DNA of 64,000 nt from Symsagittifera roscoffensis (GCF_963678635.1 NC_087066.1:54578312-54642311); one strand, 5' to 3'. Numbered from the stretch's first letter, positions 42,351 to 54,656 are shown. The notes: generated from the sequence alone by a model not told the origin. Numbers and translations are program-made.

Positions 42351-43140
42351 GCTAAAAATCCAAAAGGTCAAATAAAGGTCACCCCGGGGTCACCCGGGGT
42401 CAAATTCCCCATAATCGGTTCGAGGTCACATGGGAGTCCTACCTACCAAGTTTCATCCATATCTGACCAATACTTCCCAAGTTATCCCGTTTTTAAGGTC
42501 CATTATCACTTTTCCCGGAAAAGGTCAATTAGCACCGGAAAGGTCAACTGGGAACTAAGACTTACAGGGATCCTTTTTACCGGGGTGGGTCATACTACGC
42601 ATAAGTACCTTAAAATCGATATGCCCTCGCGCATTATTTTTCGCAAATTGCCTATTAACACCTCCAAGGGGTGATTTTCCCAAGTGCTAATAGCCCGTGC
42701 CCTTGGCCCAATCGGGTCATCGTCCTAACATACGATAGACCATGTCACTACCTACCATCCCTGTAAGTTTCAGCTCTCTAGGGTCACTGGGGGGTCGAGA
42801 AATACCCTCCGGAAGTTGGGTGGGGGTTTGGTTGTTTAGGGCGTAAATCGGGCCGAGGTGACCTTGGGGAAACTTCAAACTTAAGCTTCCCTCGCCCAGG
42901 GCTACCACATATATAAAAATGAGCTCAATCGGACCAGTAGTTAAGGATTTCCGGTGGGGCCATTTGCACTTCCGGGAACCGTTATTACTCGGCCCCGGGG
43001 GGTCGGGCGGGTCCGGCTCTTTGCATGCCCGGGTCAAATTATCTTTAGTATCACTCCACTAAATTTCATAAAGTTCGCCCGGGTAGTTCCCGAGTTGGGG
43101 GGAGTTTCCGTGAGCTGTTGCATTTTCTATTTCCACTAAT
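42351..43140 (+). repeat. Degenerate ~150-bp tandem repeat, GC-richer than surroundings
   Basis: Related but diverged phrases (a TACnnAC start, an AAGTTTCA-like middle, then a CCnATAnTTCCCnAGTTA-like end) recur near 42440, 42597, 42740, 42903 and 43048, about 142-170 bp apart. GC-rich spacers such as ccccggggtcacccgggg lie between them. No protein is encoded. Confidence 0.4.
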
Positions 43141-43288
43141 GAGGGGGATTAATTCCATAGAACTTAAGCAAATACAAGTTTAGTTCAATCTTAACTTAAC
43201 CACTTCATTATTTACTAATCAATTATTAAGTTACGTTCTAAACTCTCAATTTATCTTATTGCATATCATTCAATTTATCATCGCTATC
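43141..43288 (+). other. Upstream region of the H2C2 gene
   Basis: Short AT-rich stretch before ATG 43289; no TATA box in a convincing position. Confidence 0.3.
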
Positions 43289-44057
43289 ATGGATTTTGAA
43301 ACATATACCAAAATCTACCAATATCTCCGAGCCAGCCCAAGCGAACGGCGAAAGATACTAACCGGCCTTGAACGGAATAAGAGGACCGCGTTCTGTATCA
43401 AGGCGAAGAAGTTTGCCCTTATTGACCATACGCTGTGCCGGAAAGATCGTTCTACACGATGTTAACGTCTATCCAGTGTTACGCAACTTACACAGGTCGA
43501 CCTTAGAACACCGGGGAAACTGCCGTGAAGTACATCGAAAAGCACGTTCGAAGTATTTCATAGAGGGGGACCTCCGCGATGTCTGCCAAAACGTCTGCTT
43601 CGAGTGTATCAAATGTACTGAAGCCCGGATGATCCTATCCGACGAGGTTCCCATGCGGCACTTATCAGCCAAGGCCCGCGAAAGAATATGCCGGACGATT
43701 ATGACGCCGTTGAAGAAAGCAAAGGGAAACCGTACGCATAAACCTCGCGTCCCTGTCTTCGTTGCCGGGAAAACGCCTATCGCCACCCAAGACTGCGATA
43801 GCGCTAGTATTACTACGCACGATCCGGTTACAATTGAAGGTGCCTGCACCCTTTCTTCGTGTTTACTGGATTGCATACATTACCTTGTTACTGGGAGAAA
43901 GGTACAGTCGTACCGCCTGCAACGGGCCTTGGAAGATCAGCAATCGCGCGAACGAAAGCGGTTAGACTCATATTATTACCCTTATCACGATCTCAACAAG
44001 AACTTATTGTCCCGAGGGGTCATTGATTCCGACATGCACCAGTCTGATAGCCACTGA
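43289..44057 (+). pseudogene. Integrase-type H2C2 zinc-finger protein gene, one frameshift
   Basis: From ATG 43289 (MDFETYTKIYQYLRAS) the frame reads to KKFALIDHTLCRKDR. A one-base shift near 43450 then leads to KIVLHDVNVYPVLRNLHRST, LEHRG, ARSKYFIEGDLRDVCQNVCFECIKC. The spacing of two His and CFEC after a YFIEGLRDV-like segment is the HHCC zinc-binding domain found at the N-terminus of Ty3/retroviral-type integrases and in KRBA2-like host proteins. No DDE catalytic core follows. Instead there is about 150 residues of basic unknown sequence, ending in SDSH-stop at the first unit of the 51-bp minisatellite. It may be a domesticated integrase fragment. Confidence 0.55.
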
Positions 44058-45890
44058 AAATCATTCTATGTGGCAAATAAACATCAGGTGAATCGATATA
44101 GCCATTGAAAATTATTCTATGTCGCAAATAAACATCAGGTGAATCGATATAGCCATTGAAAATCATTCTATGTGGCAAATAAACATCAGGTGAATCAGTA
44201 TAGCCACTGAAAGACATTTTATGTGGCAAATAAACATCAGGTGAATCGATATAGCCATTGAAAATCATTCTATGTGGCAAATAAACATCAGGTGAATCGA
44301 TATAGCCACTGAAAATCATTCTATGTGGCAAATAAACATCAGGTGAATCGATATAGCCATTGAAAATCATTCTATGTGGCAAATAAACATCAGGTGAATC
44401 GATATAGCCACTGAAAATTATTCTATGTGGCAAATAAACATCAGGTGAATCGATATAGCCATTGAAAATCATTCTATGTGGCAAATAAACATCAGGTGAA
44501 TCAGTATAGCCACTGAAAATCATTCTATGTGGCGAATAAACATCAGGTGAATCGATATAGCCACTGAAAATCATTTTATGTGGCAAATAAACATCAGGTG
44601 AATCGATATAGCCATTGAAAATCATTCTATGTGGCAAATAAACATCAGGTGAATCGATATAGCCACTGAAAATCATTCTATGTGGCAAATAAACATCAGG
44701 TGAATCGATATAGCCATTGAAAATCATTCCATGTGGCAAATAAACATCAGGTGAATCGATATAGCCACTGAAAATTATTCTATGTGGCAAATAAACATCA
44801 GGTGAATCGATATAGCCATTGAAAATTATTCTATGTGGCAAATAAACATCAAGTGAATCGATATAGCCATTGAAAATCATTCTATGTGGCAAATAAACAT
44901 CAGGTAAATCAGTATAGCCACTGACAATCATTCTATGTGGCAAATAAACATCAGGTGAATCGATATAGCCATTGAAAATCGTTCTATGTGGCAAATAAAC
45001 ATCAGGTGAATCGATATAGCCATTGAAAATCATTCTATGTGGGAAATAAACATCAGGTGAATCGATATAGCCACTGAAAATCATTTTATGTGGCAAATAA
45101 ACATCAGGTGAATCGATATAGCCATTGAAAATCATTCTATGTGGCAAATAAACATCAGGTGAATCGATATAGCCACTGAAAATCATTCTATGTGGCAAAT
45201 AAACATCAGGTGAATCGATATAGCCATTGAAAATCATTCCATGTGGCAAATAAACATCAGGTGAATCGATATAGCCACTGAAAATTATTCTATGTGGCAA
45301 ATAAACATCAGGTGAATCGATATAGCCATTGAAAATTATTCTATGTGGCAAATAAACATCAAGTGAATCGATATAGCCATTGAAAATCATTCTATGTGGC
45401 AAATAAACATCAGGTAAATCAGTATAGCCACTGACAATCATTCTATGTGGCAAATAAACATCAGGTGAATCGATATAGCCACTGAAAATCATTCTATGTG
45501 GCAAATAAACATCAGGTGAATCGATATAGCCATTGAAAATCATTCCATGTGGCAAATAAACATCAGGTGAATCGATATAGCCACTGAAAATTATTCTATG
45601 TGGCAAATAAACATCAGGTGAATCGATATAGCCATTGAAAATTATTCTATGTGGCAAATAAACATCAAGTGAATCGATATAGCCATTGAAAATCATTCTA
45701 TGTGGCAAATAAACATCAGGTAAATCAGTATAGCCACTGACAATCATTCTATGTGGCAAATAAACATCAGGTGAATCGATATAGCCATTGAAAATCGTTC
45801 TATGTGGCAAATAAACATCAGGTGAATCGATATAGCCATTGAAAATCATTCTATGTGGGAAATAAACATCAAGTGAATCGATATAGCCAT
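44041..45890. repeat. 51-bp minisatellite array 1 (~36 units)
   Basis: The unit contains tctatgtggcaaataaac and atcaggtgaatcgatatagc, then alternating cattgaaaat/cactgaaaat, so the higher-order period is 102 bp. Each unit has AATAAA on the plus strand and, in one plus frame, R-Y-S-H-stop. Since 51 is a multiple of three, the minus strand is an open 17-residue repeat (MIFNGYIDSPDVYLPHR) over the whole array. Variant units recur in blocks (catcaagtgaatc and catcaggtaaatc near 44850, 45360 and 45665), showing amplification of multi-unit segments. Confidence 0.95.
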
Positions 45891-45912
45891 AACCGACGAG
45901 AGAACAATTGCA

Positions 45913-46450
45913 GAAATTAGATTGTCTAAAAGATTTAGATCTTTTTGAGACAATGTGCAAAGTTCTAAACATTCCAATGGAAGTGAAGAAGATATGGGCG
46001 AGAAAACGATTGATGCCTTGGTTCAGAGCTAACATGACTGCATGGTTGTACGAGTATGCGAAAAAGCATATGTCGAAACATGGCAGAGTGTACAGTGAAT
46101 ATCAGCTGGACATTGGGGCAGGAGCTTTCAAGCGAGCTTTCGTGACTCATCGGAATGCAGTGACCACCGCTGTGAAAAGAATTTCCAGAACGAGTGAGCG
46201 TAGTGGAAATGAGAAGGCAGAGATGCTGAAAGAAGATCTGGAGAGAAACGTGACGTTGTGTCTCCACAACAGCTTCTGTAGAAACAGAGAATCCAACGTG
46301 GATCCCCTACCTTGTTGTAAACAGAGGGTAGAAGAGCAGAAGTGTTGGAGGACGGCTTCCAACAGCGTCAGGATAGTCAACGACGTGCTACAAGACACGG
46401 AAACCGAAAGCGCGGAGTCAGCATCGCAGGAGGAGGAAATGGAACATTGA
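45913..46450 (+). CDS. Unknown protein exon, duplicated
   Basis: The frame is open from just after a candidate acceptor (attgcag, 45906-45912) to TGA 46448-46450; the first ATG is 45953 (MCKVLNIPMEVKKIW). The product is basic and helical at the start (ARKRLMPWFRANMTAWLYEY), has a Cys-bearing middle (CLHNSFCRNRE, DPLPCCKQR) and an acidic end (ETESAESASQEEEMEH). No family recognised. It lies directly after minisatellite array 1 and recurs unchanged in amino acids at 54119-54656, so the duplication is either recent or under constraint. Confidence 0.55.
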
Positions 46451-49400
46451 TGAATGGTCGAGAAAACAAGAGGCAAGAAAAAAGAAAATTAGAAGAATTT
46501 AGAAGTTTTAGAACTTCTAAACGACGAAAAAAGAAGAGAACAAAGAAATGATGAAGAAAATTAAAACTCAGAATTGTTTTATGTGTGTGAAAAACTCAAG
46601 TGAGAAACCAAGCAACCAAGTTGTAATTGAAAACTGAAACATTTTGTTGAGTTCTGAAATTGTTGCATTTATAAATTTGCATTTTGATTTTAGCGGAAGT
46701 GGCTTTAGAGACACTTATTATTTATTTAGAAAGGCTTAAGAAAAGAGTATATTTAAATATTCCAGCCTGCATGATTGTTTTTAATCACTTAAGAAAACTG
46801 ATCACTTTGTGGTGATATGAAAGACTTGAGTGACCTCTTGAAGAGGGAGGTTGGTGCATTGTTCTTTCTAACCACAAAGTTTCTTAGTTTTAATATTCAG
46901 GACAATAAACAAGCAAGATTTCCGAAGGGAAGGAGCATAGTAGGATAATTTTAGCTTGTTGGTTGGCAGGACTGTCCTGCAAGCCAACACTTTTTAAATC
47001 TAAGAGAAAAAGTTTTAATCGGGACATAGACACTGGAAGTCAGAAAACATGTTTTATCTGAGGTTATATTCTCAATGTGCAGATTGATGAAAGAATTTGA
47101 AGGCTATAGTGATGTAGTATGATGCCATTTATATTCTGCAGTGAGTTGATATGACGTGGATAAAAGTAATTCCGTGCAATTTGTAAATTCTGTTCGAGGG
47201 CACTGTAACCATTTTATGAACATTGCGCGATTCAATGAGGACATTGACCGGACTGTCCGGGGAGTATGTGACATTCGACCAGAATGGCCAAAATGCAGTC
47301 TCTGCAAAATTCGGGATTTTAGCAGCAAGCCTTCCGAATTGGCGATTTGGAACGGATAGGGACGTTATTTGAACGATTGGCCAAACGGTGAAGGCTAGAA
47401 GATTCTGGAATTCTAAATTTTAAAAATTCGAATTATGACGTCATTTTTCTGAGAAACGTCAGAAACGGCCATTTTAGCTAAAATAGCAAAAAGAAACAGA
47501 ACAACTTTTATCTGCGATTGCGAACAGTACGAAAATCGAGACTAAAAAACAACAACGAACGACAGAACAGCAGAGGACGTTCCGAGTTGCAACTATTGTG
47601 CTGTTACAATAGTTGCAAGGCCGTTGCGAACAACGGTGAAGGGTAAAAACCAGCCCTCCGAGTTAGCGTGAACTTGAGGTTAAGGAGCTTGATTCGCCGG
47701 ATTCAAGAATCCGGAAGGGTCTCGGGACGGGAACTTTTATGAACTTGTATTGAATTTTAGCATCCTGTCATGTCCTGACTTGAATTTAATTGATATTTGG
47801 ATCAGTTTTGGCAAGGATGAGGTGCTAAGAGTTGGGGGGGAAAGGGTTGATCCATCTTCGATGGAGATGATGATTTTTATCTACTGAACAAAAACAATAG
47901 TAGTATAATAAGTAGTAGCCCTGTTTTTAGGAGTGACCTCGTGGTCTGGGGATACTGAGACCCAGCCATGAGCTCACTAATTTTGCATGTAACTAAGTTA
48001 ATTTGAGCGTTCTGGTCGAAGCCGGAGAGCAGTAGCGTTTTTGTCGACCCGATGTTGGAAAAGACCACCGAAAAGTACTGGCTTGGTAGAGACGGTGAAA
48101 AACATGCAAAGCTCTGTTTAGACGCTAGCCAGTCGTCTTAAGACTTAGTTTTGTTATCCGTCGATATGTATCTTCCGGGCGAATGTTACAGTCACCATCA
48201 GAGGGTGAAAAAATGAAAAAAAAAATGGATTATTATTTTTTTAGAAAATGGGTTTTTTGGATAGTTTCGGTCTTTTTCAGACATCGAAATTATTTTTTTC
48301 AAATGTATTATAGCTAAGGCAATTTTTTAAAGAAACATTTAGGTATATTTAGCGAGTGAAAAAAAAGTTATAGAGGAAGAACTTGTAAAAAACTGCGTTT
48401 TTTCAAAAAAGTGCAACTCCATGGAGCCAGATCTCGACAACCAAAAAAAAAATTGACCTCAAACTTCCTCTAAAAGATGAGTCGCAAGTAGGACCAAAGT
48501 TGTTTCTCGTAAAACGTTTCGAAAAAAAGTCTTCTTCTTATCGAAAAATCGTTTTTTGTCACCATCAGAGGGTGAAAAAATGACCAAAAAATGGAATATA
48601 TTTTTTTTTAAAATGGGTTTTTTGGATAGTTTCGGTCTTTTTCAGACATTGAAAACATATTTTTTAATTGTAATATAGCTAAAGCAACTTTTTAAAGGAC
48701 AATTTAGGGATATTTAGCGAGTAAAAAAAAAGTTATAGAGGAAAAACTCTTAAAAAACTGCGTTTTTTCAAAAAAGTGCACCTCCATGGAGCCATATCTC
48801 AATAACGAAAAAGAAAATCGTCAAAATTTCTTTTAAAAGCTTGCTATTAAGTAGGATCAACTATGATTACCTATAAACTTTTCATAGAAATTTCGCCATC
48901 ACGTCGAAAAAGAGATTTTAAGTCTTTTCAAATGCTTGTAAATTAGCCTTAAAATTGGCTATATTTTTACTCCAGTTATTTGAATTTTTTTCAGTTTTTA
49001 TAGATTTTTAAACCTTCTAGTTTTTTTCATTTTGTGGCCTGTGCTTTTGGCTACTACTTGAATTGTTTTTTTAAGCCAAAACTCATATCAAAAAAAAGTT
49101 ATCAGCCCATACTTGGTCTAAAACATCGTTTTTTCAAAAATTGGTACTTTCCTTACCTGAAATCTCAACAAAAAAAACAAAAATTTTGACCCAATTCTTT
49201 TTTTAACGCTTAGAACAAGACTGAGGCTTATTATGAAGTTTTGTCAACTATGACAAAAAATTAACGTCTTCATGTCAAAAAATTGATTTTATTGATTTTC
49301 TGATGCTCAAAATTGGCCCTCAAAAAGTGAAATTTTTAAATTTTACTAGCGTACTCGTTCCGGTTGAGCTCTGGGGTATATATATCAAGCAAGTTTCACT

Positions 49401-50045
49401 TTCTCCATAAATCACATTTTGAATCAGATTAAAAATTTTTGAGGTCATTAGGCCTACTGTTCACCGTGCCGAATTATTAGGCAATGTAGACTTGGTCAGG
49501 CCAAAGTCTTTTGTCCATCAATATCGACAAATGTGTTCACAAAAACTGTCGATAGAAAACATGAGAGTAACAAGACGTCTTAACGTGGTAAAGAGACACG
49601 ATACGACTCTTCATTGGCAAGAAGATTCACTCAACACGCTACACGCAACACGCAAGATACACTCAACACGCAATTTTGGGAGAAAATTTAATTTTTCAAA
49701 ATTTCGAATTGAGCCTGTCATGCTCAACTTTCTCGCGACAACTATTTAATAAGTTTATCACAACAATGCGGCGGAATCGTTCGAATTTCTGAAAGTTCGA
49801 TGGAGGGACTACATTCAACAAGTTGTTTTGTTATATCCCAGCGTGGATGCGTACAGTCTAGTAACAAAAAGTTTCCAATTAGGGGGTTAAGGCGCGGGTT
49901 TCTTTTTCCCTACTGTATTTATGGAAAGAAGGCAATTCAATTGTTTCCCGCCTGTGAAATGACTAATTCAGCCTAATTTAAGTTCATAGTAAATTGTTTC
50001 CCGCCTGATTTAATTGATTTAAGTTCATTTCATTTCATTTCATTT
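46451..50045. other. Non-coding part of duplicated unit
   Basis: Downstream of the exon a Lys/Arg-rich short frame (to 46551) is probably 3' UTR. 47100-47900 has no supported gene. 48190-48900 holds two imperfect direct repeats about 360 bp apart, each starting caccatcagagggtgaaaa and containing gggttttttggatagtttcgg. The rest is AT-rich. Confidence 0.5.
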
Positions 50046-50059
50046 CAGACTTTCATGAG

Positions 50060-50420
50060 GGTACGGAACACAACTTCCTCGCATCTAATTTTGAGTGTAT
50101 TCTGTGAGACATTGAGTGTATTGACATTGAGTGTACATTGAGTGTGAGACATTTTGAGTGTATTCTCGACATTGAGTGTATTGACATTGAGTGTACATTG
50201 AGTGTGAGACATTTTGAGTGTATTCTCGACATAATCTGGATCTGGAGACAAACAAACTTCCTCGCATCTAATTTTGAGTGTATTCTGTGAGACATTGAGT
50301 GTATTGACATTGAGTGTACATTGAGTGTGAGACATTTTGAGTGTATTCTCGACATTGAGTGTATTGACATTGAGTGTACATTGAGTGTGAGACATTTTGA
50401 GTGTATTCTCGACATAATCT
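50060..50420. repeat. GAGTGTA-rich minisatellite, copy 1
   Basis: Built from attgagtgta, gagacattttgagtgtattctc and related words with a ~60-bp unit. The whole block is doubled with a ~170-bp period separated by aatctggatctggagac. It is present identically in the second segmental copy (58263-58620). Its minus-strand frames look repetitive for that reason and are not genes. Confidence 0.85.
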
Positions 50421-50735
50421 GGATCTCTTGCTTTTCCAAACTCATCGATATAGAACGCTGTCAAATCTTAGAACGCTGTCAAAAGGAATTCTTGGAACTG
50501 ACGGATTCACTTGACGTCGGGGTTTGTGCAGTTGCTACATTGTCCTCTTGCGTTTTAACTTCAAGGTAAATTTTAGCTCAACCTAATTCATCAGACATTC
50601 ATTTCAGACATTAGCGAGAAAAATCCGAGATACGACAGGCGAGGTGTTGGCTTTTAAGTACCTGCGACAAAGACTGTTTATAAACGTATATAACATTGTT
50701 CTTTGTAATTTAATTAAATTCTTTTACAGGTCTTC
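50421..50735 (+). other. Possible upstream exons of the 50736 gene
   Basis: After the minisatellite the plus strand has a frame (IERCQILERCQKEFLELTDS, VGVCAVATLSSCVLTSR) ending at a good donor (aag|gtaaat near 50570). Then come a good acceptor (tttcag near 50605) and another (tttacag at 50724-50729) directly before the next exon. Exon joining is not certain. Confidence 0.35.
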
Positions 50736-51843
50736 ATGAGTGAACTTATCAAGCTAGTCCACGGGAGCTCGCTGGACCGTAGCAGTACGGGCGTATTCTA
50801 CGTCACTGCCGGTCAGCGCGTCTCTCTGCCGACACGAAAAGCAAATCAGAAGCCCCCCTTCGAAATTTCGAATTGCTGTCTGCTAATTGAACCATCAGTA
50901 AGTTACTCGCTGTACTTTATTGGAAAAGTATTATTCATTGTAAAAAAAATTAATGCGGAATTAGGTTCCTCCAATCATGTTGTGTGAAAACTTTTATAAT
51001 TTAATGTTCGTTTAGGCGACTTCGAGCAGAAAGTCAAACGATATCTCCGTCCTCTTGGAGTGGTACTGGTCGTCCGACAGTACGTACATCGGCACCAGCA
51101 ACTACGTGGATGTTGCAACACTGTACATCCCAGATCAAAACGACCAGACCACTGCCCCCCAGACTCAAAGACTGTTCAATGGGCGGACGTTTGCGGCAAG
51201 TGTGGAAGGAGGCGACTCCTTTCACTACTGGGCAAACTCAGAATGCTGGAAGGGACGAGTCCTCAAAGCCGGTATGTAAATTTTATTTATGTATAGTTCA
51301 GGAAAAGTACTTTATGTATAGACCCCTCTTTTCCGGTGCAATTTGATTTTTTCTTTTTTCCGGTGCAATTTGATTTTTTTTGGACATGAACTCCGATACA
51401 TATGATCGTTTTCCTCGATAAAGTATCTAGTAAATTATCTAGTAAAAACAACCCACTTCCGAATGTTTCCCAAAATCTTTTTTAGTACATTATACATTAT
51501 TTTAGCCTCGATTTGTATATATATTATATATATTGTAGACCAGTTTTTAAGCATGTGCCTTTTAGATGACGTAGTTCAACCTTCAGATGAACCAGACCTC
51601 GAGCAACCTTCAGACGAGCCAGACCTCGCGCAACCTTCAGACGAACCAGACCTCGCAACTTCTAGCCGTTCCATCGTCGAACCCAACCTACAGTCAGCCA
51701 GGACCCGAAACTTGGGTGTTCAGACTGATGGACGGACAGAAGTGGAGGATCTGCGAAGTCAGATGGAGGAGTTGCGTAGAGAACTGGCCGCTGAACGGAA
51801 GGCATCCGACGAACTCCGTTTGCAATTGAGTAAGCTCAAATAA
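50736..51843 (+). CDS. Three-exon gene for a 231-aa protein with coiled-coil tail
   Basis: Exons 50736-50897, 51016-51271 and 51566-51843; donors gtaagt and gtatgt, acceptors tttag and tttag. Phases agree: 162 nt, then 256 nt, then 278 nt with stop TAA 51841-51843. The product starts MSELIKLVHGSSLDRS and has a globular, Trp/Tyr-rich middle (LLEWYWSSDSTYIG, RLFNGRTFAASVEG, FHYWANSECWKGRV). Next come three acidic repeats of QPSDEPDL and a C-terminal coiled coil (EVEDLRSQMEELRREL, ASDELRLQLSKL). I recognise no family. Clean splice phases and lack of stops argue for a functional gene. In segmental copy 2 most of exon 1 and almost all of exon 2 are deleted. Confidence 0.7.
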
Positions 51844-51976
51844 ACATGTATCGTCTTCCTCCGTCGCTTGTTGTGATTCTTGAATCGCCCATGTTAATTG
51901 ATTTAATACGTTTTTTTGGTTTTAAGTTCAGTAAAAACCCGTTTCTTCCCGCCCTGATATTTTTCTATGGTTTCAG

Positions 51977-52624
51977 GCCGCACTCTCTCAACAACACAAC
52001 ACAACAGCAACACAAACACAACAACACAACACAACAGCAACACAACAACACAACACAACAGGTGGACACAACACGCCCAGTCATTCCGAGACATCAACAT
52101 CCAACATCAACAGAACAGGTGGACACAACACGCCCAGTCATTCCGAGACATCAACATCCAACATCAACACAACAGGTGGACACAACACGCCCAGTCATTC
52201 CGAGACATCAACATCCAACATCAACAGAACAAGCAGCAGTCATTCCGAACAGCAACACAACACGCCAACAACACAACACGCCCAGTCATTCCGAACAGCA
52301 ACACAACAATCAGAACAGCAACAGAACAAGCAGCAGGCACGGCAACTGGGAACGGAGCTCAAAAAAATTGTTAAACCATCACATAGTAAGTACTGTTTAT
52401 TTGATGTTTTGCTTTGATTTTGAATTGGCTCCCTGGTGGAATTCAAGAATATTCCGGGTGCTGAAATACCTTTTTTTAAAACAAAATATCATGCATTTTC
52501 TTCGAAACTTAATCATTTGACAAACCCGCTTCAATGTCGTAATGTTGTGTTTAAAATATATATCGTTTCAGTCACCATTGAAAATGTGGCAAATAAACAT
52601 CAGGTGAATCGATATAGCCATTGA
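51977..52624 (+). CDS. Gln/Thr/Asn-rich repeat exon spliced into a terminal exon within the minisatellite
   Basis: After acceptor tttcag (51971-51976) an open frame of low-complexity Gln/Thr/His/Asn sequence contains three ~57-bp repeats (GGHNTPSHSETSTSNINRT) and ends NKQQARQLGTELKKIVKPSH at donor a|gtaagt (52385). The next acceptor (tttcag, 52566-52571) joins in phase to TIENVANKHQVNRYSH and TGA 52622-52624, inside the first unit of minisatellite array 2. The upstream partner exon is unknown; exon 2 of the 50736 gene could splice here as an alternative end, but in a different frame. Confidence 0.45.
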
Positions 52625-54096
52625 AAATCATTCTATGTGGCAAATAAACATCAGGTGAATCGATATAGCCACTGAAAATCATTCTATGTGGCAAATAAAC
52701 ATCAGGTGAATCGATATAGCCATTGAAAATTATTCTATGTGGCAAATAAACATCAGGTGAATCGATATAGCCACTGAAAATCATTCTATGTGGCAAATAA
52801 ACATCAGGTGAATCCATATAGCTATTGAAAATCATTCTATGTGGCAAATAAACATCAGGTGAATCGATATAGCCACTGAAAATCATTCTATGTGGCAAAT
52901 AAACATCAGGTGAATCGATATAGCCATTGAAAATCATTCTATGTGGCAAATAAACATCAGGTGAATCAGTATAGCCACTGAAAATCATTCTATGTGGCGA
53001 ATAAACATCAGGTGTCGATATAGCCACTGAAAATCATTCTATGTGGCAAATAAACATCAGGTGAATCGATATAGCCATTGAAAATTATTCTATGTCGCAA
53101 ATAAACATCAGGTGAATCGATATAGCCATTGAAAATCATTCTATGTGGCAAATAAACATCAGGTGAATCAGTATAGCCACTGAAAGACATTTTATGTGGC
53201 AAATAAACATCAGGTGAATCGATATAGCCATTGAAAATCATTCTATGTGGCAAATAAACATCAGGTGAATCGATATAGCCACTGAAAATCATTCTATGTG
53301 GCAAATAAACATCAGGTGAATCGATATAGCCATTGAAAATCATTCTATGTGGCAAATAAACATCAGGTGAATCGATATAGCCACTGAAAATTATTCTATG
53401 TGGCAAATAAACATCAGGTGAATCGATATAGCCATTGAAAATCATTCTATGTGGCAAATAAACATCAGGTGAATCAGTATAGCCACTGAAAATCATTCTA
53501 TGAGGCGAATAAACATCAGGTGTCGATATAGCCACTGAAAATCATTCTATGTGGCAAATAAACATCAGGTGAATCGATATAGCCACTGAAAATCATTTTA
53601 TGTGGCAAATAAACATCAGGTGAATCGATATAGCCATTGAAAATCATTCTATGTGGCAAATAAACATCAGGTGAATCGATATAGCCACTGAAAATCATTC
53701 TATGTGGCAAATAAACATCAGGTGAATCGATATAGCCATTGAAAATCATTCCATGTGGCAAATAAACATCAGGTGAATCGATATAGCCACTGAAAATTAT
53801 TCTATGTGGCAAATAAACATCAGGTGAATCGATATAGCCATTGAAAATTATTCTATGTGGCAAATAAACATCAAGTGAATCGATATAGCCATTGAAAATC
53901 ATTCTATGTGGCAAATAAACATCAGGTAAATCAGTATAGCCACTGACAATCATTCTATGTGGCAAATAAACATCAGGTGAATCGATATAGCCATTGAAAA
54001 TCGTTCTATGTGGCAAATAAACATCAGGTGAATCGATATAGCCATTGAAAATCATTCTATGTGGGAAATAAACATCAAGTGAATCGATATAGCCAT
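52572..54096. repeat. 51-bp minisatellite array 2 (~30 units)
   Basis: Same 51-bp unit and 102-bp alternation as array 1. Two units share a 3-base deletion (catcaggtgtcgatatagcc at about 53010 and 53518), about 508 bp apart, so part of the array was internally duplicated. The last ten or so units match the end of array 1. Confidence 0.95.
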
Positions 54097-54118
54097 AACC
54101 GACGAGAGAACAATTGCA

Positions 54119-54656
54119 GAAATTAGATTGTCTAAAAGATTTAGATCTTTTTGAGACAATGTGCAAAGTTCTAAACATTCCAATGGAAGTGAAGAAGATA
54201 TGGGCGAGAAAACGATTGATGCCTTGGTTCAGAGCTAACATGACTGCATGGTTGTACGAGTATGCGAAAAAGCATATGTCGAAACATGGCAGAGTGTACA
54301 GTGAATATCAGCTGGACATTGGGGCAGGAGCTTTCAAGCGAGCTTTCGTGACTCATCGGAATGCAGTGACCACCGCTGTGAAAAGAATTTCCAGAACGAG
54401 TGAGCGTAGTGGAAATGAGAAGGCAGAGATGCTGAAAGAAGATCTGGAGAGAAACGTGACGTTGTGTCTCCACAACAGCTTCTGTAGAAACAGAGAATCC
54501 AACGTGGATCCCCTACCTTGTTGTAAACAGAGGGTAGAAGAGCAGAAGTGTTGGAGGACGGCTTCCAACAGCGTCAGGATAGTCAACGACGTGCTACAAG
54601 ACACGGAAACCGAAAGCGCGGAGTCAGCATCGCAGGAGGAGGAAATGGAACATTGA
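54119..54656 (+). CDS. Unknown protein exon, second copy
   Basis: Same 180-codon frame as 45913-46450, with identical encoded protein (ATG 54159, MCKVLNIPMEVKKIW). It follows array 2 as the first follows array 1. Confidence 0.55.

Larger units (their letters stand above)
45891..51486 (+). repeat. Segmental duplication, copy 1
   Basis: 45891-50755 matches 54097-58958 with only scattered single-base and homopolymer differences. 51255-51486 matches 58971-59202. The block 50756-51254 is missing from copy 2. Offset is 8203-8208 bp over the main part. Confidence 0.95.

Noticed and set aside
42410-42430. tRNA B-box-like ggttcgagg
   Set aside because: No A box or cloverleaf can be formed around it.
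44020-46035. 671-codon minus-strand frame of a 17-residue repeat (MIFNGYIDSPDVYLPHR)
   Set aside because: It exists because the 51-bp minisatellite unit is a multiple of three and has no stop in that frame. Array 2 breaks it by 3-base-shifted units and there is no sign of selection. The plus-strand genes end in the arrays instead.
50045-50464. Minus-strand frames with repeated NTLKMSHTQCTLNV
   Set aside because: Direct products of the GAGTGTA minisatellite in all frames; no gene.
44041-54096. CRISPR array
   Set aside because: Repeats are contiguous 51-bp units without unique spacers, in eukaryotic DNA with spliced genes.
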